This document shows positions 16,913 to 25,068 of a stretch of 45,197 bases of DNA, one piece after another (positions within the stretch are counted from its first letter, which is position 1; each line of letters begins with the position of its first letter). The DNA lies in contig NZ_JARWOP010000335.1 of assembly GCF_029868745.1 (NCBI RefSeq), positions 1-45,197 of the forward strand, given 5' to 3'. The translations under genes were made by a program, and so were the position numbers. A model generated the notes under the pieces. The model was not told where the DNA came from. It made no database searches and saw only the letters and a program-made list of their open reading frames with translations. This stretch comes from Nocardia wallacei. Its GTDB lineage: Bacteria; Actinomycetota; Actinomycetes; Mycobacteriales; Mycobacteriaceae.

Positions 16913-18013
16913 ATGACGGATTTCGGTCCGGACAATTCTGTGCGTGCGACAGGGGACGATTTTTCGGTGACATTCTCCTCGCTCGCATGGATTTCCGCGC
17001 TGCCCGTCGAGAACGTGCCGGTGGAATCGATATCGCTCGAGAATGTGCAGCGGGTCCGTGGCACGACGAGCGGCACCCACGTGAATCTCCTCGCGGAGCT
17101 GGCCGAGGGACTACCGCCCATTCTGGTGCATCGGGCGACGATGAGCGTCGTGGACGGGGCGCACCGGCTGCAGGCGGCGGTCGCCTGCCGCCGGAAGACC
17201 ATTGCCGTCAGGTTCTTCGACGGCACCGCCGCCGACGCCTTCGCGCTGGCCGTGCGGATGAATGTCGCGCACGGGCTTCCGCTCTCCCTGGCCGAGCGCA
17301 AGGACGCCGCCCGCCGTTTGATGGTCTCTCACCCGCAATGGTCTGATCGCGTCATCGCCGACACGGTCGGGTTGTCGCACAAGACCGTCGGCGCCGAGCG
17401 GAGGTGTTCGAGTGGAGAAAATTCCCACTCGAACAACCGGATCGGCAAGGACGGCCGAATTTGCCGCCGCGAAGTCGCGGAGGGCAGAGTCGCGGCCGCC
17501 CGGATCATCGCTGCGCGACCCGATGCGTCACTGCGGGAAATCGCCAAGGAAGCGGGGATTTCGGTCGGTACGGCCAAAGATGTTCGTGACCGCATATCGC
17601 GGTCGGAGCCTGTCGTTCCGCGCTACAAGAATATCGGCGCACCCGTTCCTGCGGGCTCCCACGTAGCGCTGGTACCGCAGTCGACCACGCCCGAGCCGTC
17701 CGGCATTCACGCCGACCCCGCGACCGCTCGCACCGTGTCGGCGTCGATCCAGAACCACATTCTGCGCAACCTGTACAACGATCCGTCGCTGCGGTTCAAC
17801 GACCGGGGCCGGCTGTTGCTCCGCCGGATTGCCGCCGCGGTGGTCGACGTCGAATCGTGGGAGCGGATCACCGGCGACATACCGGCGCACTGTCGCGGTT
17901 CGCTGGCCAAGCTGGCTCGCGCCAACGCCAGGACCTGGGAAGACCTCGCCGACCGGCTGGAATCGGCGATGATCGCCGACGACGTGGACGTCGCGCTGGG
18001 AGGTGGGGCGTGA
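16913..18013 (+). CDS. StrR-type (ParB-fold) pathway-specific transcription regulator
   Basis: Members of this group (StrR, NovG and relatives) activate antibiotic gene clusters. The 366-residue protein has the ParB/sulfiredoxin-like N-terminal domain with VVDGAHRLQAAVACRRKTIAVRF, then LSLAERKDAARRLM, HPQWSDRVIADTVGLSHKTV (the DNA-binding helix-turn-helix) and NRIGKDGR, all hallmarks of StrR-like proteins. The start ATG 16913 follows GGGAGGAAAC; the upstream extension is rejected. It is first in a three-gene operon, overlapping the ligase start by one base. A palindrome of the StrR-site type lies inside its coding region (17406-17434). It is unrelated in role to the ParB partner of ParA. Confidence 0.88.
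   Translation: MTDFGPDNSVRATGDDFSVTFSSLAWISALPVENVPVESISLENVQRVRGTTSGTHVNLLAELAEGLPPILVHRATMSVVDGAHRLQAAVACRRKTIAVRFFDGTAADAFALAVRMNVAHGLPLSLAERKDAARRLMVSHPQWSDRVIADTVGLSHKTVGAERRCSSGENSHSNNRIGKDGRICRREVAEGRVAAARIIAARPDASLREIAKEAGISVGTAKDVRDRISRSEPVVPRYKNIGAPVPAGSHVALVPQSTTPEPSGIHADPATARTVSASIQNHILRNLYNDPSLRFNDRGRLLLRRIAAAVVDVESWERITGDIPAHCRGSLAKLARANARTWEDLADRLESAMIADDVDVALGGGA
17406..17434. promoter_or_regulatory. StrR-type palindromic operator inside the regulator gene
   Basis: Perfect 10-bp inverted arms GTTCGAGTGG (17406-17415) and CCACTCGAAC (17425-17434) flank a 9-bp AT-rich spacer, 29 bp in all. From memory, the StrR consensus is GTTCGActG, 11 bases, CagTcGAAC, also 29 bp. The match in arm sequence and length is close. 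Confidence 0.7.
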
Positions 18014-19572
18014 TGTCCGATCCGCACCTGTACCGAGGGCGGCCCTGGGACCGGCCCCTGCTGAATCCGCCGGAGCTGATGGAGCGGCTGCGCGCGGCCG
18101 CGGCCCGCCACGCCACGCGAACCGCCATCACCGAGGTGACCCCGCGGGGCGAGCCGACGCGATCCATCAGCTACGCGCAACTCTGGCGGGATATCGAGGA
18201 GCGTGCACAACGAATCCCGTCGGCCGAGACCGGGATCGGGGGAACACTGGCCACCTTGGTGGAGAACACGATCGATTCCCTGACGACCGTGTTCGCGATC
18301 ATCCGGGCCGGCGCCGCGGCGGTGCTCATAGATTCCGCCGAAACCGTCGAACGCCGGACCGAGATGCTGGCCGCCCTGGCCTGTCCGCTGGTGGAGACCA
18401 CGGACAACGGCAAGGTGGTGCTGCCCCCGGCCCCGCCGCGGGTCGTGACTCCCGAACTCGCGAGCCCCTGGCGCACGGCGGTCGTGGTATTCACCACCGG
18501 ATCCACTGCGGCCTCGAAACCCGTTGCCCAGAGCGGCTATTCGATAGCGGTCAATGCCGAAGCCGTCGCCCGGCACCACCGGCTCGGTGTGGGTACCACG
18601 CTCGTCTGCCCGCTTCCCGTTTCTCACGTCAACGGTCTCGAATTCGGTATCGTCGCCACCCTGCTCGCCGGTGGGCATGCGGTGCTGGTGCATCGTTTCG
18701 ACCCGCTGCATTTTGTGCGAGTGCTGGAGCAGTTCCGTGCGACCATCGCGACGACGGTTCCGAGCGTTCTGGGCGTCATGGCCGAGACTCGTGGCGGGAG
18801 CATCCCGGCCGAACTGCGATATGTCGTCAGTGCCGCCGCTCCGCTGCATGCGGCGACCGTCGAGTCGCTGTGGGACCGCTTCCGGCTACGGGTGGTCCAG
18901 GGGTACGGCCTGAGCGAGTGCATGAACTTCGCGACCACCATGCCCACAGATCTGTCCGAGGCGGACTACCTGGCGTTGATGACGAAAACCGAAGCGCCGC
19001 CGGTCGGTTCGGCGCTGCCCGGATGCGAGGTGGCGGTGCTGGACGAGCGCGATGCCGAGGTGTCCGAGGGCGAGATCGGCGAGGTCTGCGTGCGCGGCCA
19101 CTCGATCATGACCGGGTATCTGGGCAACCCGGAGGCGAATGCGGCTGCCCTGCACGGTGGTTGGTTGCGCACCGGGGATCTGGGCAGGTTCGCAGCGGGT
19201 CCGGACGGCCGGGCGTATCTCTCGATCACCGGCCGCATCAAACACATCGCGAAGTGTGGCGGGCTGGGTGTTTCGCTGGAGGAGATCGAGCGCGCCGTTC
19301 GCCGCCTGCCCGGGGTGCGTGATGCCTGCTGTGTGTCCCGGTCGCATGCCTCGCTCGGCGAGGCGGTGACCCTCTACGCGGTCGTGCGCGGCCCGGGCGA
19401 GGGTGGGACCACCTCGGCCACCTTGCGCGAACGCGTCGCCACCGTCGTCGATCCGGGTCGGTGTGCGCTCCGCCTGGTTCTGCTCGACGAGTTGCCGAAG
19501 TTGCGTTCCGGCAAGCCCGATCGGGTGACGCTGGCCGGTAGAGCGCGGACCGGCGAGGGTGTGTGCTCATGA
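18013..19572 (+). CDS. AMP-forming acyl/aryl ligase (ANL superfamily)
   Basis: This 519-residue enzyme should activate a carboxylic acid as acyl-AMP and pass it to CoA or a carrier protein. Visible core motifs: VVVFTTGSTAASKP (P-loop-like A3, less usual than SSGTTGxPK), VVQGYGLSECMN (A5), GWLRTGDLGRF (A7), ITGRIKHIAKCGG (A8) and the C-terminal LPKLRSGKPDR with the catalytic Lys (A10). The ATG (18013) overlaps the regulator stop (TGATG), and the gene overlaps the next one by 4 bp. The acyl carrier protein at 32115 is the obvious candidate acceptor within the island. The substrate is unknown. Confidence 0.88.
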   Translation: MSDPHLYRGRPWDRPLLNPPELMERLRAAAARHATRTAITEVTPRGEPTRSISYAQLWRDIEERAQRIPSAETGIGGTLATLVENTIDSLTTVFAIIRAGAAAVLIDSAETVERRTEMLAALACPLVETTDNGKVVLPPAPPRVVTPELASPWRTAVVVFTTGSTAASKPVAQSGYSIAVNAEAVARHHRLGVGTTLVCPLPVSHVNGLEFGIVATLLAGGHAVLVHRFDPLHFVRVLEQFRATIATTVPSVLGVMAETRGGSIPAELRYVVSAAAPLHAATVESLWDRFRLRVVQGYGLSECMNFATTMPTDLSEADYLALMTKTEAPPVGSALPGCEVAVLDERDAEVSEGEIGEVCVRGHSIMTGYLGNPEANAAALHGGWLRTGDLGRFAAGPDGRAYLSITGRIKHIAKCGGLGVSLEEIERAVRRLPGVRDACCVSRSHASLGEAVTLYAVVRGPGEGGTTSATLRERVATVVDPGRCALRLVLLDELPKLRSGKPDRVTLAGRARTGEGVCS

Positions 19573-20681
19573 CCCGGCGGGTGGCCGCGGTGAGCGCTAC
19601 GCCGGCCGTCGACGCCGCAGTGGAAGACATCTTCGGCACAGCAGAACTCGGCACGGGTCTCACGGTCGCCGGAGTGGCACTCGCCGACCGCTCCGCCCGG
19701 TACCTCACCGACGAACCGAACACGCTGCGTTATGCCCGAGATGTGCTGCGCGGCACCGATGCTCCCGTGTCCGGCGACGAACTCGTGGATGTGGTCACCT
19801 CGCCCGAGGCACTCACCGCCTTGGTCGCGGCCGCCGCCGACCGGCCGCCCGAGTACTGCCGACCGACCAGGTCATCCCGCATGCGTGTGCTGCGCCACGG
19901 CGAAGACCGGCTGTATTTCGACACCGACGCGGTGCCCGATCACGTCGTCCGCCACGGTCCCGGGCGCCTTACGGTAGCCGCGATCCCCGGCCCGGATCGT
20001 TGTCGTTTCGGCGTCCGATATCTCCGCGAGCTGTGGTATCGGCAACTACGTGCGGAGGGCTTCTCCTGCTTTCATGCCAGCAGCGTCCGAATGCCTTCGG
20101 GCGGGGTCGTACTGCTGGTCGGCGACTCGGGAGCGGGCAAGACCACGCTCGCCTTGGCACTGTGCGTCTACGGCGGCGGTGAACTCGTCGCGAACGAACG
20201 CACCTTGGTGCGACCGAACGACGACGGCATAGAGGTGGTCGGCCTGCCGTCGGCGATCCGTCTCGACGACCGGACCGTGCGAATGTTCGGCTGGCAGAAC
20301 TGGATTGGTCAACCGTGCTGGAATCCCGAGCGGAACAGGAAGGCGAAGCTGGAGCGGCTGCCCGGCGAACTGGCCAGATGGACCGGCATCGGATCGTCCT
20401 GCGGGGGGCCGCTCGAGGCCGTGCTGCTGCCGGGCCCGGAGCTGGTCGGAACAGGGTGGATCGAAGGGACCGCGGAGCATGTGCGAGAGACGTTGCGACG
20501 CAACTGTTATTCGCCGGTCGATCCGCTCTGGCCGGAGGATTGGCTCGGAATCGGCGACACGAGCACTGCTTCCACAACTACTGTCGTCCACCGTCTCATA
20601 GCGGGCACGCGCTTCATGACCTGCCGCACCGCGGGTCCGCCGAGCACGCTCGTGCGGCACATCGACAGTCTGCTCGGCTGA
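19569..20681 (+). CDS. HPr-kinase-like P-loop protein
   Basis: A 370-residue protein with a Walker A motif LLVGDSGAGKTTLALAL near residue 180, followed by ELVANERTLVR and EVVGLPSAIRL, the arrangement of the HPr kinase/phosphorylase fold. The N-terminal 170 residues look like the variable domain of the HPrK-like proteins found in RiPP, mainly lasso-peptide, clusters, where some phosphorylate the peptide (established for paeninodin-type systems). Start ATG 19569 overlaps the ligase stop (ATGA). No HPr/PTS gene is nearby, so a role in sugar transport control is unlikely. The substrate may be the 26-residue peptide or a small molecule (inference). Confidence 0.72.
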   Translation: MTRRVAAVSATPAVDAAVEDIFGTAELGTGLTVAGVALADRSARYLTDEPNTLRYARDVLRGTDAPVSGDELVDVVTSPEALTALVAAAADRPPEYCRPTRSSRMRVLRHGEDRLYFDTDAVPDHVVRHGPGRLTVAAIPGPDRCRFGVRYLRELWYRQLRAEGFSCFHASSVRMPSGGVVLLVGDSGAGKTTLALALCVYGGGELVANERTLVRPNDDGIEVVGLPSAIRLDDRTVRMFGWQNWIGQPCWNPERNRKAKLERLPGELARWTGIGSSCGGPLEAVLLPGPELVGTGWIEGTAEHVRETLRRNCYSPVDPLWPEDWLGIGDTSTASTTTVVHRLIAGTRFMTCRTAGPPSTLVRHIDSLLG

Positions 20682-20728
20682 GACCGGAGGCACAGCACGC
20701 GCCCGGCGGGCCGGACACGCCACCCGGA

Positions 20729-21772
20729 TCAGGCCCGACCGCGAGTCAGAGCACGCGTGATGTCCCGCAGCCGATCGGCCTCGGTGCGGCGCGCGTCGAT
20801 GCGGGCGGCCAGCCAGTCCTCGTCCACCGCCGTACCGGCGGCCAGCGCCTTGCGCACCGGAAAGAACAGATGCGGCGCGGTCGCGGCGCTGAGCCAGGTC
20901 AATTCGGGAAGAGGTGCCGAAATCGCTTGTCCCGCCGACGTACTCCGATAGCCCGCCACGACCGCCGCTGCCAGTGCCGGTTCGGGCACGCGCTTCCCGT
21001 CTATCTTCCGCTCACTGAACCAGCGCACCACGTTGGCAAGTTCCTCGGTCGGATCGATCAACGCTATCCGGCCGATGTCGACGGCGCCCACCACCGCGCC
21101 GCGCCGAATCAGGACGTTGGGCACGTTGAGGTCACCGTGGCCGGCCAGGCGGCAGGACAGCTCGCCGACCGAATCCACTTGCCGGCGAATGTCATCCACA
21201 TGCCGGCTCATGATCCGGCCGATCGTCGCCGGCATCCCGACGGTCAGTGCGGAGAGTTCGTCGGCCACCTGTCTCGCCCAGCCGAGCAGGCTCTCGGTCC
21301 CGAGTCCCTCGGTCCGGGTGAAATCCGTTGCGGCGCCGTGCAGAGATGCGAGCAGCCGTCCGGCGCCGTGCGCAATGGCCTCGGTGGGCGTCTCTATTCC
21401 CGCGTCGGCGGGCAGCCACTCGAATCCGACAGCTCGATACCGGGTATCCGCGCCGTGCGCGACGACCCACTCGCCGCCGGACGGGACGCGGCGGGCCGGA
21501 AAGGGAATCCGCCGCTGCTGCAGGTGGTCCACGAACCGCAACTGGGCGCTCAGCAGCTCGTCGCTGTACCACTGGTGGCCGAGCCACGACCATTCCCGCT
21601 CGGCGATCAGCCGCAACACCATCGGATCGCCGCCGGTGTCGACCCGCCAGGCGGGATCGTGATGGTGATCGCCGTCGTCGAGATTCAGCAGGGTGGTCGC
21701 CGAATCGGCCGGGATACCGTATTCGGACAGTATGTGCTGCAATACCTCCGGTGCGATCGCACTGATTGCCAT
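20729..21772 (-). CDS. APH-family phosphotransferase
   Basis: The 347-residue protein belongs to the aminoglycoside phosphotransferase / choline kinase fold: the N-lobe has PMVLRLIAE (candidate ATP-site region), and the catalytic loop is AGHGDLNVPNVLIRR (HGDLxxxN), followed by GAVDIGRIALIDPTEELA, the metal-binding region. ATG 21772 is chosen because AGGAGA sits 3-4 bases upstream; the frame is open to 21826. It is divergent from the cupin operon and converges on the HPrK-like gene. It could be a self-resistance kinase or a biosynthetic one; the sequence cannot decide. Confidence 0.85.
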   Translation of the reverse strand: MAISAIAPEVLQHILSEYGIPADSATTLLNLDDGDHHHDPAWRVDTGGDPMVLRLIAEREWSWLGHQWYSDELLSAQLRFVDHLQQRRIPFPARRVPSGGEWVVAHGADTRYRAVGFEWLPADAGIETPTEAIAHGAGRLLASLHGAATDFTRTEGLGTESLLGWARQVADELSALTVGMPATIGRIMSRHVDDIRRQVDSVGELSCRLAGHGDLNVPNVLIRRGAVVGAVDIGRIALIDPTEELANVVRWFSERKIDGKRVPEPALAAAVVAGYRSTSAGQAISAPLPELTWLSAATAPHLFFPVRKALAAGTAVDEDWLAARIDARRTEADRLRDITRALTRGRA

Positions 21773-21843
21773 GATTCTCCTGTCGCTGCCGCCTGACGCT
21801 GCGAGCGTATCTCGCCGTGTTTTCACAGCGGCGCCCGAGTGCC

Positions 21844-21910
21844 GTTCGATACCGCCGCGGTGTCGAACGCCATTTGAACGGCCTTGCCTCGGTTTCGGTT
21901 TTCGATACCG
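21844..21910. promoter_or_regulatory. Imperfect palindrome and repeated half-site in the divergent promoter
   Basis: GTTCGATAC (21844-21852) and GTGTCGAAC (21860-21868) form inverted arms with one mismatch. The half-site TTCGATACCG at 21845-21854 is repeated at 21901-21910. The GTTCGA...TCGAAC core is that of StrR-type sites, although the total length is 25 rather than 29 bp. It lies between the divergent APH and cupin genes. Confidence 0.5.
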
Positions 21911-21979
21911 TTGGTCCAGCGGGTTCGGCCGGCTCGCCGATTATTCGATTCCGACCTGCAAGAGCTGCACGGGGGAAAT

Positions 21980-22729
21980 GTGGAAAAAGTGATGAAGCAC
22001 GATCCGGACGATGTCGACGAGGTGCACGACATCCGCGTGTTCCGGGATGCCGGCAGCTGCCGTCTCACTCCCGTGGCGCAGTTCGATCCCGATGTCGCGC
22101 TCGCGGTCGTGTCCGCATTGGCGGGTATCGTGCGCCGTGCGCATTCCGCACCGGGCGCCAAGCAGCAGGACCGGGACGGTATCGTCCGCGCGCAGATCTT
22201 CGAGGAGGGCGACGTCTACATGCTCGACGCGCCCTTCGACGGATTCTTCGCCGACCGCTATCTGATGGATTTCTACGATGTGAACGAGCGGAACATCTGC
22301 TCCCGGATGCATTTGCACACCGGCCTTCGATTCGTGCGCATGATGACCGGTCCGGCCACCCGCATTCGCGTGTCGAGTCTGTCGCCGCTGGATATCGTCG
22401 GGGTCGACGGCCTGGAATCCTTCCATATCGATCGGTTCGCCGACGCCGTGCCCGACGTGCCGGACGAGATGGAATTGCCGCGTTACAACGCCATCGTCCC
22501 GGAAAATTCGTGGGTCGATATGCAGATTCCGCGCGGCGTCTCTCACCAGTTCAACGCTGTGGGGCCGCATGCGGTCATCGACTCGGTGCATCCCGAGGAG
22601 TCGATCGAAGTCTTCCGCGAACAGATGTCCGGTTATCGGATGATGGCGCAGACCATTTTCCTCGCGGAGGACAATCCACCCGCCGAAGCGTGTGTGGGTG
22701 TTCGCGCCGAGCGAGGTGGGTCTTGGTAG
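21980..22729 (+). CDS. Cupin-fold protein, possible metal-dependent oxygenase
   Basis: A 249-residue protein, start GTG 21980 after GGGGGAAAT. Two cupin motifs can be seen: SRMHLHTGLRFVRMMTG (an HxH metal pair, motif 1) and PRGVSHQFNAVG (PxGxxHxxN, motif 2), separated by about 80 residues. The fold often binds Fe or another metal through these His residues. It heads the long plus-strand operon with the decarboxylase, heme protein and P450, so oxidation of an aromatic amino acid derivative is plausible (inference). I do not recognise a named family. Confidence 0.65.
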   Translation: MEKVMKHDPDDVDEVHDIRVFRDAGSCRLTPVAQFDPDVALAVVSALAGIVRRAHSAPGAKQQDRDGIVRAQIFEEGDVYMLDAPFDGFFADRYLMDFYDVNERNICSRMHLHTGLRFVRMMTGPATRIRVSSLSPLDIVGVDGLESFHIDRFADAVPDVPDEMELPRYNAIVPENSWVDMQIPRGVSHQFNAVGPHAVIDSVHPEESIEVFREQMSGYRMMAQTIFLAEDNPPAEACVGVRAERGGSW

Positions 22730-25068
22730 ACCTGCCGGAGGGCTGGACCGACTCCGCGCCGTTTCCCGCCACCGCTCTCGACGACCGCGAAATACAGTCA
22801 TATCTGGACGATCGCCTGGCGGAGATCCCGTCGTGGCACGCGGGCCCGGATGTCGTCCGATTCGGTGTGCCGATGCCCGCACCGGATCCGCTGGCCCTGG
22901 CGGCGATGCATCGGTTCACGGCCCGCAACAGCAACAATGTCGGCATTCACACCCGATTCGGCGACGGTGCCGCCGGCACCCGCCGGGTGGAGAAGGAGGC
23001 GCTGAGCCTGCTCGGCGGCCTGTTCCACGGCGGCGCGCTCGATGGCTACGTCACCTCCGGCGCGAGCGAAGGCGCGTTGCAGGCCGTCCGGATCGGGCGG
23101 TCCGTACTGCGTGCGGCCGGTACCGCCCCCGTATTGATCACCTCGGAACTCGCTCACCCCTCCGTGTTCAAGGCGGCGGATCTGGCCGATCTGCGGGTGG
23201 AGCGTCTCAGCGCGGCGGGACCGTCACGGACCACCGACCCGGAGGAACTGGCCGATCTGCTGGAAAACCTTGCCGCCGAAGGTATTACCGGATATCTGGT
23301 CATCTCGACGGTGGGGTATTTCGGTACGGGCGGAGTCGACGACGTGTCCGCGTTGTGCCGGGTCCTGGACCGGCATCGCGACCGGCACCCGGGCACGGCG
23401 TACTACCACCACCTGGATGCGGCGTTCGGCGGCCTGATTCTTCCGTTCACCGATCCGGCGAACGCGTGGGATTTCCGGAATCGCGGGGTGCATTCCCTCG
23501 CCGTGGACCCGCACAAGTCCGCCTTGGTGCCGTACAGCTGCGGGGTATTCCTCTGCCGGAAAGGACTTCTCGAGCACATCGCCTATGTGGCGGAGCAGTC
23601 GGGCGTGGTGGACGAAACGGTCTCGGGGTCGCGTCCCGGTGCCGCCGCGGCAGCGCTCTGGGCGGCGCTGATGGCCCACGGCTTCGAGGGATTCCGGTCG
23701 ATATACACATCGTGTGTGGAATTGCGCGACCGGTTGCGTGCCCGCATCGCCGAGATCGACCCGCAGGCCGAATTCGTCGCGCACCCTCGAATGCCGGTTC
23801 TCGCAGTGAGTTTCGGCGGCGACGGCACGCGGCTGCCCGCGACGCTCGAGGATCGGTACCGCCTGCACGCGGCCCGGTTGCCCGGCGTACCCGCCCGCGA
23901 TTTCTACCACCTCTATGTGGTAGCCGATCATCGCCCGGAGCATGTGGAGCGGCTGGTCCAGGATTTGGACGCGGCGTTGCCGACGGCCGCCGGTTCGCGG
24001 CCCCGGTCGGCGGAGCGGCTGGTGACCACCGTCGCTGCGGCCGGTCGCGCTACGGCCTGCCCGCGGCACGTGCTCGTGCATCCGCCGGGACAGCGCGATC
24101 CCAGTCGATATCCGAGCGGATATTCCTTCCATACCTTCGTGCCGCGCAAGCAAACCGCCGAACCGTTCCGGTCCATCGAGCTGACGAGATCGACGCTCTG
24201 CGATTCGCCGCTCGTGCTGTACGCCCCGGATCTCGACCGTCCCTTCGAGAACGAACTGGGGGGCATCGCGCTGGACGGCCGCTTCCACTTCGAAGTGCTG
24301 GATTCCTACCAGCAGCAGCTGTCGCTGATCGGCGCGGCGCACCTCATCCTGCACTCGGACGGAGATTCCGGACGGGCGGTCGCCAACTTCCATGCGGACG
24401 GCAGCTTCCGATCCCTCGAATTGCGCACCGGCAATGCGGGATCCGCCGATGAAGTGCAGATCTTCGAGAATCGGGTGATCGTGAAAATGGGGAAGAGTTC
24501 GAAGTCCGTCTATCGAGGTTCGAACGAGTACTCCTTCTCGGTGGACACGGCAGCCGAGATACGTGTGGACCTGCGGCCCGGCGCCGCCGCGGCGAAAGTC
24601 GTGCACGCGCAGTACAACTACGATCCGCGGCTGCCCCGGCGCCGGCATATGCGGCGCGAGTTGTACCGGCGTTTCCCCAACCGGTTCTTCGGGGAGATTC
24701 TCGCCTTCGAGGTGGGCGTGGCCGGGGCACTCGACTGGGCGGCACATCCGTGGCCGCGGCGGCACGGTGTGGAAGCGGGACTGCTGCAGGAATCCGCGGT
24801 CGCCGGTTCGAGCCGCACCCGTGTCGACATCGCGGACCGAACGCTGACGCTGCGCGTAGCGGCCTGTCACGGCGACGCGAGTTACCGGCTGCGTCTTCCG
24901 CTCGACACCGGCCACCGGCTCGCGAGTTCCCTTCCGCGGCTGGATGTTTCCCATCCGTCAGCGCTGGAACCGACGATAGTCGCGGCCCACGGTGAGGCGC
25001 TGTACGCGGCGCTGGACCCGGTCGTGAACAGCCTGCGCGTCACGGCACTCACCGAGGCGATCTCATGA
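22723..25068 (+). CDS. PLP-dependent amino acid decarboxylase fused to an unknown C-terminal domain
   Basis: Residues 1 to about 430 form a group II (aromatic amino acid/glutamate type) decarboxylase: GYVTSGASEGALQ, the PLP-stacking/Asp region YYHHLDAAFGGL and the Schiff-base Lys265 in LAVDPHKSALVPYSCG. The start is TTG 22723 with GAGG six bases upstream, overlapping the cupin stop. Residues about 440-781 are a separate beta-rich region (for example YPSGYSFHTFVPRK, ALDGRFHFEVLDSYQQQ, YRRFPNRFFGEILAFEVG) that I cannot assign. Normal family members end near 450-500 residues, so this is a true fusion. The gene overlaps the next by 4 bp. The likely product is an arylalkylamine or another amine. 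Confidence 0.82.
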   Translation: MVDLPEGWTDSAPFPATALDDREIQSYLDDRLAEIPSWHAGPDVVRFGVPMPAPDPLALAAMHRFTARNSNNVGIHTRFGDGAAGTRRVEKEALSLLGGLFHGGALDGYVTSGASEGALQAVRIGRSVLRAAGTAPVLITSELAHPSVFKAADLADLRVERLSAAGPSRTTDPEELADLLENLAAEGITGYLVISTVGYFGTGGVDDVSALCRVLDRHRDRHPGTAYYHHLDAAFGGLILPFTDPANAWDFRNRGVHSLAVDPHKSALVPYSCGVFLCRKGLLEHIAYVAEQSGVVDETVSGSRPGAAAAALWAALMAHGFEGFRSIYTSCVELRDRLRARIAEIDPQAEFVAHPRMPVLAVSFGGDGTRLPATLEDRYRLHAARLPGVPARDFYHLYVVADHRPEHVERLVQDLDAALPTAAGSRPRSAERLVTTVAAAGRATACPRHVLVHPPGQRDPSRYPSGYSFHTFVPRKQTAEPFRSIELTRSTLCDSPLVLYAPDLDRPFENELGGIALDGRFHFEVLDSYQQQLSLIGAAHLILHSDGDSGRAVANFHADGSFRSLELRTGNAGSADEVQIFENRVIVKMGKSSKSVYRGSNEYSFSVDTAAEIRVDLRPGAAAAKVVHAQYNYDPRLPRRRHMRRELYRRFPNRFFGEILAFEVGVAGALDWAAHPWPRRHGVEAGLLQESAVAGSSRTRVDIADRTLTLRVAACHGDASYRLRLPLDTGHRLASSLPRLDVSHPSALEPTIVAAHGEALYAALDPVVNSLRVTALTEAIS

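Noticed and set aside
16913..18013. Chromosomal ParB partner of the ParA at 2804
   Set aside because: It has StrR-type features (HPQWSDRVIADTVGLSHKTV and NRIGKDGR) and lies far from parA at the head of a biosynthetic operon.
21817..22722. N-terminal extension of the decarboxylase to 1083 residues
   Set aside because: The extension is read out of frame through the cupin gene and the divergent promoter. The decarboxylase family start and a GAGG site lie at 22723.
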